Source: JANPEF01 sp031413115 (GTDB taxonomy: Bacteria; Eisenbacteria; RBG-16-71-46; DASYSL01). From it: 9,150 nt of DNA. The notes beneath the pieces are model-generated. The model searched no databases. It was given only the letters and a program-made list of their open reading frames with translations, and had not been told where the DNA came from. Location: the NCBI GenBank assembly GCA_031413115.1, contig JANOEH010000109.1:1-9150 (forward strand), given 5' to 3'. Shown one piece after another: positions 1-8,205 of this stretch. The position numbers were made by a program, and so were the translations under genes. How positions within the stretch are numbered: the first letter of the stretch is position 1; each line of letters opens with the position of its first letter.

Positions 1-521
1 AAGGCGTTCTTCATCGCGCCCGTCGTCGTGGTGAAGACGTGCGTCTTCAAGGTCGGCATGTGGATCACGTTGCTGCCGATCAGGCGCTGCGGCACCAGGA
101 TCCCCTTCGGGAACACCTCGTTCAGCACGCGCATCTTCGCCTTCGGCTCGTACTTCACCCACTCGGTGCCGGGCTCGTTCAGGTACTGGATGTCGACCTT
201 CGCGCGATCAAGCACCGGCTGCAGGTTGTTGTTCACCGCGCCGACGCGGCAGTCGACGACCACGGTGCGGTTCTGCGCCGCGTAGATCTTCTCGCGCGGG
301 TGGCCGATGGCGACCAGCTTGTCGATCGCCGCCTCGAGCTGCCAGGGCGTCGTCGAGCACGCCGGCATGTAGACGTGCCACGAGATGTTGATGCGCAGCG
401 ACGTCTCGGGGCCCACCGGCAGCGCCTCGCGGATGCCGGCCAGCTCCATGAGCCGCGCGTAGTCCTCCCGCACGGTCTCCGGCTTCGTGAACAGGACGGC
501 GACCTTCGAACGGGGGATCAC
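1..521 (-). CDS. DUF362 domain-containing protein, partial (3' end outside window)
   Basis: The first 173 codons of a gene that continues past the left edge. I chose the GTG at 521-519 because it overlaps the TGA stop of the preceding acyl-CoA dehydrogenase as GTGA and has a GGAGA ribosome binding site at 529-533. The reading resembles DUF362: an early beta strand followed by STTPWQLEAAIDKL near residues 56-69, and MPTLKTHVFTTTTGAMKNA at 155-173, which matches the family's P-x-L-K-T-H...TGAMKN signature. DUF362 proteins have no single established reaction, and some members carry 4Fe-4S ferredoxin motifs. None is visible in this N-terminal part, but the rest cannot be seen. No signal peptide is apparent, so it is probably cytoplasmic. 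As the last visible gene of a beta-oxidation operon it may act on, or pass electrons from, the same acyl-CoA pathway; that is inference. Family call fairly secure, role unknown. Confidence 0.8.
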   Translation of the reverse strand, partial: MIPRSKVAVLFTKPETVREDYARLMELAGIREALPVGPETSLRINISWHVYMPACSTTPWQLEAAIDKLVAIGHPREKIYAAQNRTVVVDCRVGAVNNNLQPVLDRAKVDIQYLNEPGTEWVKYEPKAKMRVLNEVFPKGILVPQRLIGSNVIHMPTLKTHVFTTTTGAMKNA

Positions 522-1717
522 GAGGCGGTCTCCGGGGTCCGGGACATGGCGCCGGTGTCGGCCTGGGCTGCGGCGGCGGCGACGAGCTCGCGGGCGATCA
601 CGATGCGCTGGATCTCGCTGGCGCCCTCGTAGATCTCGGTCACGCGCGCGTCGCGGTAGTAGCGCTCGACGGGGTATTCCTTCACGTAACCGTAGCCGCC
701 GTGGATCTGGATCGCGCGATGGGTGACGAACGTCGCCGCCTCCGAGGCGTAGAGCTTCGCCATCGAGGCGTCGATGCGGTGGGGCAGGCCGTGCATCTTC
801 TTCCACGCAGCGCGGTGGACCAGCAGGCGGGCTCCGGCGACGCGGCGTTCCATCTCGGCGATGAGAAATGCGACGGGCTGGTGCTCGTGCAGCTTCTTGC
901 CGAACGTCACGCGCGTGTCCGCATACCTCACCGCTTCGGCGAAGGCCGCGCCGGCGATCCCCAGCGACTGGGCGCCGATGCCGATCCGCCCGCCGTCGAG
1001 TGTGCTCATCGCGATCCTGAAGCCCTGGCCCTCGGCTCCGAGCCGGTTCGCCACGGGCACGCGGCAGTCCTCGAGCGCGAGCTCCACCGTGTCCGAGGCC
1101 CTGAGCCCCATCTTGTCCTCGTGCTTCCCGACCGAGAACCCCGCCAGGTCGGGCGTGACGAGGAACGCGGTGATGCCACGCGGGCCCACAGCGGGATCCG
1201 GATCCGTGCGCGCGAACAGCACGATGACGCCCGCCTGGGCTCCGTTGGTGACCCAGTTCTTCGTGCCGTTGAGGACGTAGTGATCGCCGTCGAGCCGCGC
1301 CGCACAGGAGAGCGCCGCCGCGTCGGAACCCGCGCCAGGCTCGGACAGCGAGAACGCGCCGAGGGTGCCGCCGGTCAGGAGCGGGAGGAAGCGTGCCTTC
1401 TGCTCGTCCGTGCCGTAGGTGACGATCGGCCAGCAGCACACCGAGTTGTGCACCGAAATCATGACCGACAGCGCGGCCGACACGCGGGCCAGCTCCTCGA
1501 GCGCGATGGCGTAGGCCAGCGCGTCGTAGCCGACGCCCCCGTGCTCCTCGGGCACGAGCAGGCCGTAGAAGCCCAGCTCGGCGAGCTGGGCCAGTGCCGC
1601 GGTGGGCAGCTCCTTCTCGTGGTCCCAGCGGGCGGCATGCGGCGCGAACTCGCTGGTGGCGAGGTCGCGAATCATGTCGCGCACCTGCTGGTGGTCGGGC
1701 GAGAGGCGGAAGTCCAT
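518..1717 (-). CDS. Acyl-CoA dehydrogenase 1 (short-chain/butyryl-CoA type)
   Basis: A 399-residue FAD-dependent acyl-CoA dehydrogenase that introduces the alpha-beta double bond into an acyl-CoA and passes electrons to electron-transfer flavoprotein in the cytoplasm. It shows the whole family plan: N-terminal helices, FSLSEPGAGSD at 122-132, KNWVTNG at 153-159, KMGLRASDT at 202-210, GGRIGIGAQSLG at 242-253, FGKKL at 272-276, QIHGGYGY at 337-344 and YYRDAR at 353-358. The catalytic base is probably E364 in IYEGASEIQ. The ATG at 1717 gives the usual family length. The frame stays open further upstream, but only through the end of the neighbouring gene. It lies 2 bases after the stop of dehydrogenase 2 and overlaps the DUF362 start by 4. 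The last 20 or so residues are an Ala-rich extension. It resembles dehydrogenase 3 more than dehydrogenase 2. Substrate chain length cannot be set from sequence. Confidence 0.95.
   Translation of the reverse strand: MDFRLSPDHQQVRDMIRDLATSEFAPHAARWDHEKELPTAALAQLAELGFYGLLVPEEHGGVGYDALAYAIALEELARVSAALSVMISVHNSVCCWPIVTYGTDEQKARFLPLLTGGTLGAFSLSEPGAGSDAAALSCAARLDGDHYVLNGTKNWVTNGAQAGVIVLFARTDPDPAVGPRGITAFLVTPDLAGFSVGKHEDKMGLRASDTVELALEDCRVPVANRLGAEGQGFRIAMSTLDGGRIGIGAQSLGIAGAAFAEAVRYADTRVTFGKKLHEHQPVAFLIAEMERRVAGARLLVHRAAWKKMHGLPHRIDASMAKLYASEAATFVTHRAIQIHGGYGYVKEYPVERYYRDARVTEIYEGASEIQRIVIARELVAAAAAQADTGAMSRTPETAS
529..533 (-). promoter_or_regulatory. Ribosome binding site of the DUF362 gene
   Basis: GGAGA lies 7 bases before the GTG at 521 and inside the end of the upstream dehydrogenase gene. 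It decides the GTG start, since no in-frame ATG with a better site is visible just upstream. Confidence 0.6.
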
Positions 1718-1719
1718 GC

Positions 1720-2867
1720 TCAGGCCCCCGCCGCGACGGCATGCCGGGCAACGAGCAGCTTCTGCATCTCGCTCGTGCCCTCGTACAGGGTGGTAACGCG
1801 GGCGTCGCGGGCGTAGCGCTCGATCCCCGTCGACTCGAGATAGCCCCAACCGCCGTGCACCTGCAGGCAGCGGTCGGCGCAGCGCACGGCCGCCTCGCTC
1901 GCGGTCCACTTGGCGCGGGCCGACAGGTGGGCGAAGTCCTCGCCGCGGTCGCGCGCGGTCGCCGCCTCGTGGGTGAACAGCCGCGCCACGTCGCGCTCGA
2001 CGGCCATGTCGGCGAGCAGCTCGCCCACTCCGCCGAAGTGCGCCAGCTCCTTGCCGAACTGCTTCCGCGTGCGTGCATAGGCCACGGCGCGATCCGTCGT
2101 CTCGGCGGCGATGCCCACGGCCTGCGCGGCCACGCCGATGCGGCCGACGTTGAGCGCAGCCAGCGCGATCTTCATCCCCTGCCCCGGCTCGCCCAGCAGC
2201 GCGTCGGCGGGCAGGCGGACGTTCTCGAAGTGGAGCGTGCGCACATCGGCCGGGTGAAGACCCATCGTGCGCTCGCGCTCGCCGCGGGTGATCCCGGCGA
2301 CGTCGCCGGGGACCAGGAATGCCGCAAGGCCCTTCCCTCCGGCGGCTGGGTCGGTCGTCGCGATCACCAGCACGAGCCCTGCCGGGCCGCCGTTGGTGAC
2401 CATCACTTTCTCGCCGTTCAGCACCCAGCCGTCGCCTTCGCGCCGCGCGTGCGTGCGCACCGCGCCGGCATCACTGCCGGCCTCGCGCTCGGTCAACGCA
2501 AACGCGCCGAGGACCTCGCCGCGCGCAAGAGGTGGCAGCCAGGCCGCTTTCTGCGCGGCCGTGCCGAACGTGAGCAGCGGGACACCGAACAGCGTCGCGT
2601 GCACCGAGACCAGGATCGCGTGCGCCGGCGAGACGCGGCTGATCTCCTCGAGCACGACCGCGTAGGCGACGGTGTCGAGTCCAGCACCCCCGTGCTCGGC
2701 CGGCCAGTGGATCGCGAGAAATCCTTCGCGTGCGAGCGCGACGACGTGTTCGGCCGGAAAGGTTCGTTCCGCGTCGAGCGCGGCGATCGTGGGGCGGAGC
2801 ACTCGCTCCGCGAAGGAGCGGGCGCGGGCCTGCAGGTCGAGGTGCGCGGGCGGGAGCGCGAATTCCA

Positions 2868-2868
<1 letters not shown>
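1720..2868 (-). CDS. Acyl-CoA dehydrogenase 2, divergent member
   Basis: A 382-residue acyl-CoA dehydrogenase by overall plan: GLDTVAYAVVLEEISRVS at 63-80, FALTEREAGSD at 123-133, LNGEKVMVTNG at 150-160, RKQFGKEL at 268-275, QVHGGWGY at 336-343 and LYEGTSEMQ at 361-369, with E363 as the likely catalytic base. Two usually constant stretches differ from its neighbours. The Pro of TEPxAGSD is Arg (R128), and the MGLRxSDTxEL segment reads MGLHPADVRTL (202-212). The flavin and catalytic framework is therefore present while substrate-side contacts may have changed, so the substrate may differ from that of the other two. The ATG at 2868 shares its A with the TGA stop of the 3-hydroxybutyryl-CoA dehydrogenase gene (TGATG). 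No strong ribosome binding site is seen, which suggests termination-reinitiation. The frame is open further upstream, but only across the neighbouring gene. Confidence 0.92.
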
Positions 2869-3715
<847 letters not shown>

Positions 3716-3719
<4 letters not shown>

Positions 3720-4903
3720 GCGTACGTCTCGACGGACAGCGCGACGGCATTGCCGCCGCCCAGGCACAGCGTGGCCAGGCCCGACTTCGCCTTGCGGTCC
3801 TTCATCGCGTACAGCAGCGTCACCAGCACGCGCGCGCCCGAGGCGCCGATCGGGTGGCCCAGCGCGACCGCGCCGCCGTTGACGTTGACGCGGTCCCAGT
3901 CCCAGCCCAGTTCCTTGCCGTCGGCCAGGGCCTGCACGGCGAACGCCTCGTTGGCTTCGATCAGGTCGAACGAGTCGATCTTCTTCCCGCTCTGCGCGAG
4001 CAGCTTGTTCACCGCCACGACCGGCGCGTAGAACAGCATCTTCGGGTCGCCGCCGCCGGTCGCGTAGCCGGTGATCTTCGCCAGCGGCACGAGGCCGCGG
4101 CGCAGCGCCTCCTGCTCTTCCATCACGATCAGCGCGGCACCGCCGTCGTTGAGGCCCGGCGCGTTGCCGGCGGTGACCGTGCCGTCCTTCTGGAACGCGG
4201 TCGGCAGCTTGGCGAGACCTTCGATCGTGGTGTCGGGGCGCACCGGCTCGTCGTCGGCGATCACGATCGGGTCGCCCTTCCTCTGCGCGATGCTCACGGA
4301 CACGATCTCGTCCTTGAATCTCCCCGCGGCCATCGCGGCGGCAGCCTTCTTGTGCGACTGCACCGAGAACTCGTCCTGTTCGGCGCGGCCGATCTTCGAG
4401 TTGGCGGCGGTGAACTCGGCCAGCGCGCCCATGTGACAGTCGTTGAACGAGCACCACAGCCCGTCCTTGACCACGCCGTCCACCAGCTTGGTGTCGCCGA
4501 GCTTCACGCCGGTGCGGCCGGTGTAGAGGTAGTGCGGCACGTTCGACATCGACTCCATGCCTCCGGCTACGATGATCTTCGCGTCGCCCGCGCGCACGGC
4601 CTGGGCAGCGAGCATCACGGCCTTGAGGCCGGATCCGCACACCTTGTTGATCGTGAGCGCGCCGATCGCCGGATCGATGCCGGCGGCGAGCTGTGCCTGC
4701 CGCGCCGGCGCCTGCCCGACGCCGCCCTGGACCACGTGGCCCATGATGACCTCGTCGGGATCGGAGGCACCGAGGCCCGCGCGCTTCATGGCCTCGGCGA
4801 TCGCGATGCCACCGAGCTTCGGCGCCGCGAGCGGCGACAGCCCGCCGAGGAACTTTCCGATGGGCGTCCGTGCGCCCGCGACGATGACCGGGGTGAAGCT
4901 CAT
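3716..4903 (-). CDS. atoB: Acetyl-CoA acetyltransferase (thiolase)
   Basis: A 395-residue thiolase that cleaves acetoacetyl-CoA with CoA to two acetyl-CoA, or condenses them in the reverse direction. The acyl-enzyme cysteine is C89 in NKVCGSGLKA. The other catalytic residues are H350 in ALGHPIGASGAR and C380 in LCLGGGNA, with N318 in EANEAF completing the oxyanion site. GGMESMSNVP (114-123) and CHMGALAE (156-163) are typical of the short-chain, AtoB/PhaA-like group; sequence does not separate the degradative from the polymer-making role. Being beside Hbd and three acyl-CoA dehydrogenases favours C4 acyl-CoA turnover over polyhydroxyalkanoate synthesis, and no PHA synthase or reductase is nearby. 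The ATG at 4903 overlaps the TGA of dehydrogenase 3 (ATGA) and has a strong AAGGAG site. The symbol marks the family, not a proven ortholog. Confidence 0.95.
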
Positions 4904-6084
4904 CCCTTCTCTCCTTCCCAGGCATAGCCCGCGTCCTTCAACAGGTGCTTGGCGATGACGATGCGCTGGATCTCGCTCGTGCCCTCGCCGATCTCCATGA
5001 GCTTGGCGTCGCGGTAGTAGCGCTCGACATGCATCTCGCGCATGTAGCCCATGCCGCCGTGGATCTGGATCGCGCGATCGGCGCACCAGGTCGAGGCTTC
5101 CGAGGCGTACAGCTTCGCCATCGCGCCCTCCTTCTGGTACGGCAGGCCGTGATCCTTGCGCCACGCCGCGTCGTAGACGAGGTGCCGCGCGGCCTGGATC
5201 TTGAGCGCCATGTCGGCCAGCATGAACTGGATCGCCTGGAACTCGGCGATCGGCTTGCCGAACTGCTTCCGTCCCATCGCGTACTTCACGGCCGCGTCGT
5301 AGGCGCCCTGGGCAATCCCCAGCGACAGCGCACCGATCGAGATGCGCCCGCCGGCGAGCGTCGAGAGGAACTGCTTGTAGCCCATGTTCTCGGCGCCCAG
5401 CAGCTGGTCGGCCGGCACGAACATGTCCGCGAAGTGCAGCTCGACGGTGTCGGACGAGCGCAGGCCCATCTTGTTCTCGCGCTTGCCCACCTTGAAGCCG
5501 GGGGTGTTCGACTCGATGATGAACGAGCTGATGCCGCGCGTGCCCTTCGTCTTGTCGGTTTTCGCCGTGAAGACGATGACCTCGGCCACCGAGCCGTTGG
5601 TGATGTAGATCTTCGTGCCGTTGACGCGCCAGCCGCCGTCGTCGCGCACCGCGGTGGTCTGCGTCCCGCCGGCGTCGGATCCGGCATTGGGCTCGGTGAG
5701 CCCGAAGGCGCCCAGCGCCTTCCCGCTGGCCATGCGGGTGAGGAACTTCTTCTTCTGCGCGTCGGTGCCGAACGCGGCGATCGGCCCGCAGCCGAGCGAG
5801 ACGTGCGCGGCGAGCGTGATCCCGAGCGACGCGTCGACGCGGCCGATCTCCTCGACCGCGATGCAGTAGGCGAGCGTGTCGAGGCCGGAACCGCCGAGTT
5901 CCTCGGCGTAGGGCAGGCCGAGGAAGCCGAGGTCGGCCATCTGGCGGACCAGGTCGGCGGGGAACTCCTCGCGCTCGTCGCGCTGCGCCGCCCCGGGCAA
6001 CACGGCCTCGAGGGCGAACTTGCGCGCCGCGTCGCGCACCTGGAGGTGCTCTTCGCGCAGCAGCTGTTCCATCACAGTGGACAT
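4900..6084 (-). CDS. Acyl-CoA dehydrogenase 3 (short-chain/butyryl-CoA type), first gene of the operon
   Basis: A 394-residue FAD acyl-CoA dehydrogenase with a fully conserved motif set: FGLTEPNAGSD at 127-137, KIYITNG at 158-164, KMGLRSSDTVEL at 205-216, GGRISIGALSLG at 245-256, GRKQFGKPI at 271-279, QIHGGMGY at 340-347 and YYRDAK at 356-361. The catalytic base is probably E367 in IGEGTSEIQ, where Gly replaces the Tyr that precedes this Glu in the two sister enzymes. This is the most canonical of the three and the likeliest butyryl/short-chain enzyme. I chose the ATG at 6084 because GGAG at 6090-6093 lies 5 bases before it; the ATG at 6072 has no such site. It is the first gene behind the promoter at 6193-6221, with a leader of about 100 bases. 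Its stop overlaps the thiolase start (ATGA). Confidence 0.95.
   Translation of the reverse strand: MSTVMEQLLREEHLQVRDAARKFALEAVLPGAAQRDEREEFPADLVRQMADLGFLGLPYAEELGGSGLDTLAYCIAVEEIGRVDASLGITLAAHVSLGCGPIAAFGTDAQKKKFLTRMASGKALGAFGLTEPNAGSDAGGTQTTAVRDDGGWRVNGTKIYITNGSVAEVIVFTAKTDKTKGTRGISSFIIESNTPGFKVGKRENKMGLRSSDTVELHFADMFVPADQLLGAENMGYKQFLSTLAGGRISIGALSLGIAQGAYDAAVKYAMGRKQFGKPIAEFQAIQFMLADMALKIQAARHLVYDAAWRKDHGLPYQKEGAMAKLYASEASTWCADRAIQIHGGMGYMREMHVERYYRDAKLMEIGEGTSEIQRIVIAKHLLKDAGYAWEGEKG
4911..4916 (-). promoter_or_regulatory. Ribosome binding site of the thiolase gene
   Basis: AAGGAG lies 7 bases before the ATG at 4903, inside the last codons of dehydrogenase 3. It is the strongest site in the operon and suggests that the thiolase can be translated well even without full coupling. 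Confidence 0.75.
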
Positions 6085-6089
6085 GCGAT

Positions 6090-6093
6090 CTCC
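6090..6093 (-). promoter_or_regulatory. Ribosome binding site of acyl-CoA dehydrogenase 3
   Basis: GGAG followed by ATCGC and the ATG at 6084. The same GGAGATC arrangement precedes the starts at 8111 and 9131. It decides between the ATGs at 6084 and 6072. The surrounding CCGGAG can pair with CTCCGG at 6144-6149 in the same leader. Confidence 0.65.
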
Positions 6094-6124
6094 GGGTCGG
6101 CCTGGATGCGGCACGTCGCGGGAT

Positions 6125-6140
6125 GGGGCCGGGCGGCCCC
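6125..6140 (-). other. GC hairpin in the leader of the beta-oxidation operon
   Basis: On the transcribed strand GGGGCC-GCCC-GGCCCC gives a 6-base-pair all-GC stem with a 4-base loop. It lies about 40 bases before the first start codon and just downstream of the palindrome CTCCGGAG (6142-6149). No T-run follows, so a classical intrinsic terminator is unlikely; it may shape the leader or mRNA stability. Confidence 0.5.
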
Positions 6141-6192
6141 GCTCCGGAGGGACGAGCGGCGCAGGGGGTTCAAGAAAGGACGGTGTCCCTGC

Positions 6193-6221
6193 ATTGTAGC
6201 GGGCGGACGCCCCCCGCTCAA
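6193..6221 (-). promoter_or_regulatory. Sigma70-like promoter of the beta-oxidation operon
   Basis: The -35 box TTGAGC is at 6216-6221 (4 of 6 to TTGACA) and the -10 box TACAAT at 6193-6198 (5 of 6 to TATAAT), with exactly 17 bases between them. The predicted start is a purine near 6186, leaving a leader of about 100 bases before the ATG at 6084. In such GC-rich DNA a TACAAT at ideal spacing is notable. The -35 box overlaps the TGA stop of the TerB-like gene, and the spacer holds a palindrome that may be an operator. Confidence 0.68.
6198..6218. repeat. Imperfect 21-base palindrome in the promoter spacer
   Basis: AGCGGG and CCCGCT arms (6 of 6 complementary) flank a 9-base centre that itself contains part of an offset GGGCG-TC-CGCCC inverted repeat. 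It spans the region between -35 and -10, the usual place for a repressor operator. It could also be read as a stem at the end of the TerB-like transcript, but no T-run follows it. Confidence 0.45.
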
Positions 6222-7150
6222 GGCCGGCCGGGACCGCCCGCGCCGAGCGTGCGCGCCTGCGCCTCGACCGACCCGCGCATCCGCTCGAACGCCGCGCGCC
6301 CGTCGTCGAGCGCCCCCGCGAAACGCGACTCGAGGTCGGCGCGGTCGAGCGCGCGCCCGCTCGCGTACCAGCTCTTCGCCACCTCGCCGATCGCCCAGGT
6401 CGCGGCAAACGTCGCGGCCGCGCCGGTCGCGGCGTCGACTACCCCGCCGATCATCCCGCCGCCAAAGCGGCCCGCAAGCCGGCCGAGCAGCCGACGCGCG
6501 AAGCCGTCGATCGCCTGGCCGCCCAGGCCCAGCCCGACGGTGGCGAGCAGTTCCTTCGCATGGCCCGCGTCGACCCGGTGGCCATAGGCGGTCCCGATGT
6601 CGGCGACGAGCTTCAGCTGCAGCGGCACGATTCCGAGCGTGGCCAGTCCCTGCGGCAACAGTTCGAGCGCGGCGGCGAACACCGCGGCCTGGCGAATCGT
6701 CTCGTCGAGCGCGGCTTCGTCCGCCAGCACGGGAGTTGCGGGCGTCGCTGCGGGGAACGCGGCCTCGATCGCCGACATTGGTGCTGGCAGGAGGTGCGGT
6801 GCCACAGGCGCGTCGACCTGCGCGGCGTGCTCGGCCGGCATTCCGAGAGCGACACGGAGTTGCTCGAGGAATGCCCGCTCCGCGGGCGTCAGCACGCCGT
6901 CGGCGTGGCAGACGCCGAGCGCGAGCTCCCACGCCGCCGTGCGCAACTCGGGCGTGACCAGCGCCTGCGCCTCTTCCTCGAGCGTCGCGGTGCCGAGTGC
7001 GACGTGCGCGTTGACGCTCGCGATCCCGGCGATGCCGAACGACTCGAACGTGGCGGTCAGGACATCGCGCTCGGTACGGTCGCGCCGGCCGTCCGACTGC
7101 GCAGCGAGCAAACCGATGGTGGCCAGGGCTTCGTGTTCGCGGGAGTTCAT
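6218..7150 (-). CDS. TerB-like protein with DUF697-like C-terminal region
   Basis: A 310-residue protein with two parts. Residues 1-110 look like the TerB/tellurite-resistance helical fold, with paired acidic motifs QSDGRRDRTERD (18-29) and HADGVLTPAERAFLEQL (82-98), which in TerB proteins can bind metal. After an Ala/Pro linker (about 111-147), residues 150-262 resemble the DUF697/YcjF-type region: ELLPQGLATLGIVPLQLKLV at 163-182 and a Gly/Ala-rich hydrophobic stretch at 226-256 that may contact or enter the membrane. There is no signal peptide. The ATG at 7150 is preferred over one 45 bases upstream because GAGGA (7155-7159) precedes it and the longer form would overlap the previous gene. 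It lies 7 bases after that gene, so both are probably one transcript. A role in envelope stress or metal response is inferred from family only. Confidence 0.72.
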   Translation of the reverse strand: MNSREHEALATIGLLAAQSDGRRDRTERDVLTATFESFGIAGIASVNAHVALGTATLEEEAQALVTPELRTAAWELALGVCHADGVLTPAERAFLEQLRVALGMPAEHAAQVDAPVAPHLLPAPMSAIEAAFPAATPATPVLADEAALDETIRQAAVFAAALELLPQGLATLGIVPLQLKLVADIGTAYGHRVDAGHAKELLATVGLGLGGQAIDGFARRLLGRLAGRFGGGMIGGVVDAATGAAATFAATWAIGEVAKSWYASGRALDRADLESRFAGALDDGRAAFERMRGSVEAQARTLGAGGPGRP

Positions 7151-7157
7151 GGCGTCC

Positions 7158-8111
7158 TCACTGGGGTGTGGGAATCGGTGCGGCAGCGGGTGCATCGTGT
7201 GCGGCCGGCTCGGGCGCCGGTGTCAGGATGTCGAGCGCCAGCCGCCAGCGCTTGCCATCGGGATTGCGCCAGACGTGCAGGAACGCCTGCCGCGCGCCGT
7301 CGGGCGGCGTGACCGTTCCGTAGGTGTAGCCCACGTCGCCCTCGGCCGACGCAGCACCGGCGGGCTCGCTCCATTGCAGCGCGGTCTGCGCCCACGCCGC
7401 GCCAGGCGCCTCCCCGGCGACGGCCGAGCCGATCATGGGCGGCGATTCATCCCGACCGACGCGCACGTCGCGATCGGCGTACGTCGTGAGGGCGCGTGCC
7501 CAACCGCCCTGGCCGATGGCCGCGGCGTACATACCTTCGGCCGCGAACAACGTCCTGTCGGCGTTCCGCTGTGAAGCCCGGGGCGTCTTCGGCTTGCGCG
7601 CGGCATCGCCGGCCCGCGACCACGTGAGCGACTCGGCGGGGCCGCGCTCGTGTCCGTGCCCGGCGTCGATCACCGCGCGCAGCGTGCCGTCGGCCTGGCG
7701 CCGCCACACGGTTGCGTAGTGGCCGAACGCGATCGGCGCGTCGGCCGCCGTGCGCCGGAAGTCCCACGGACCCGTCGTCCAGCCCAGGTCGCCGCCGACC
7801 GAGACCTCGGCGTAGGACGGCTCCCAGGCGAGCCGGGCATCGGGATTCCCTGGATGGGTTGCCAGCCACGCCTGCCCGTCGACGGGACCCGGCCGGAACA
7901 GGATTGCCTGCGGTGCGAGCGCGGCGATGAACGCGGGCGTGACCCCGCGCGCCGCGGCATCGGCCGCGAAGGCGCGCTCGGCCGCCACGAACTCCGCGAC
8001 ATCCGACGGCGGCGGCGAGGATGCAGGGCCAGCGCCGGCAGCGATGGACGGTCCGCCCATGATCAACAGCGGCAGGGCGAAGCAGAAACGCGAAATGGAA
8101 CGAGGTGACAT
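7158..8111 (-). CDS. Secreted protein with two SnoaL/NTF2-like (DUF4440-like) halves
   Basis: A 317-residue protein starting at the ATG at 8111, set by GGGAG at 8118-8122. Residues 1-27 form a Sec-type signal peptide: basic MSPRSISR, a hydrophobic core to about 18, then a small-residue region likely cut near 24-27. There is no lipobox. Residues 38-153 look SnoaL/DUF4440-like: a first helix AAERAFAADAAARG at 43-56, then DLGWTTGPWDFR at 108-119 and VWRRQADGTLRAVIDAG at 135-151. Residues 187-297 look like a second, more diverged copy: a helix near 188-210, GYTYGTVTPPDG at 261-272 and FLHVWRNPDGKRWRLALDI at 277-295. A Pro/Ala-rich tail follows. NTF2-like folds hold small ligands or act as enzymes, and no catalytic residue can be named here. 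Paired with the TerB-like gene 7 bases downstream. Likely periplasmic or extracytoplasmic. Confidence 0.75.
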   Translation of the reverse strand: MSPRSISRFCFALPLLIMGGPSIAAGAGPASSPPPSDVAEFVAAERAFAADAAARGVTPAFIAALAPQAILFRPGPVDGQAWLATHPGNPDARLAWEPSYAEVSVGGDLGWTTGPWDFRRTAADAPIAFGHYATVWRRQADGTLRAVIDAGHGHERGPAESLTWSRAGDAARKPKTPRASQRNADRTLFAAEGMYAAAIGQGGWARALTTYADRDVRVGRDESPPMIGSAVAGEAPGAAWAQTALQWSEPAGAASAEGDVGYTYGTVTPPDGARQAFLHVWRNPDGKRWRLALDILTPAPEPAAHDAPAAAPIPTPQ

Positions 8112-8117
8112 GGGGAT

Positions 8118-8122
8118 CTCCC
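8118..8122 (-). promoter_or_regulatory. Ribosome binding site of the SnoaL/NTF2-like gene
   Basis: GGGAG, then ATCCCC and the ATG at 8111. It fixes the start just before the signal peptide instead of at the open-frame codons upstream. Confidence 0.65.
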
Positions 8123-8138
8123 GGGGCGCGCACGCCCC
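8123..8138 (-). other. GC hairpin directly before a ribosome binding site
   Basis: A 6-base-pair stem (GGGGCG with CGCCCC, 4-base loop) in the 94-base gap between the protease gene and the SnoaL/NTF2-like gene, touching the GGGAG site. No T-run follows, so it does not look like a terminator; it may modulate translation. The rest of the gap (8139-8205) shows no convincing promoter. Confidence 0.4.
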
Positions 8139-8205
8139 CTGACCCGATCGCCCCCAGCATGCACCCGCGGGCGGCACGACGCCAGCGCCGCGACCGGACC
8201 AGAGC

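Noticed and set aside
6072..6194. Short minus-strand frame beginning ATGCAG at 6194 in the intergenic region
   Set aside because: Its ATG overlaps the -10 box, so it would not be on a transcript from this promoter. No ribosome binding site, and its product has no recognisable feature.
4945..6957. 670-residue open frame on the plus strand
   Set aside because: It is antisense to acyl-CoA dehydrogenase 3 and the TerB-like gene, crosses the intergenic promoter region, and is rich in Arg/Ala with no recognisable motif. This is a normal by-product of high-GC codon use.
8123..8138. Hairpin considered as an intrinsic terminator after the protease gene
   Set aside because: No T-run follows on either strand, and it abuts the next gene's ribosome binding site.
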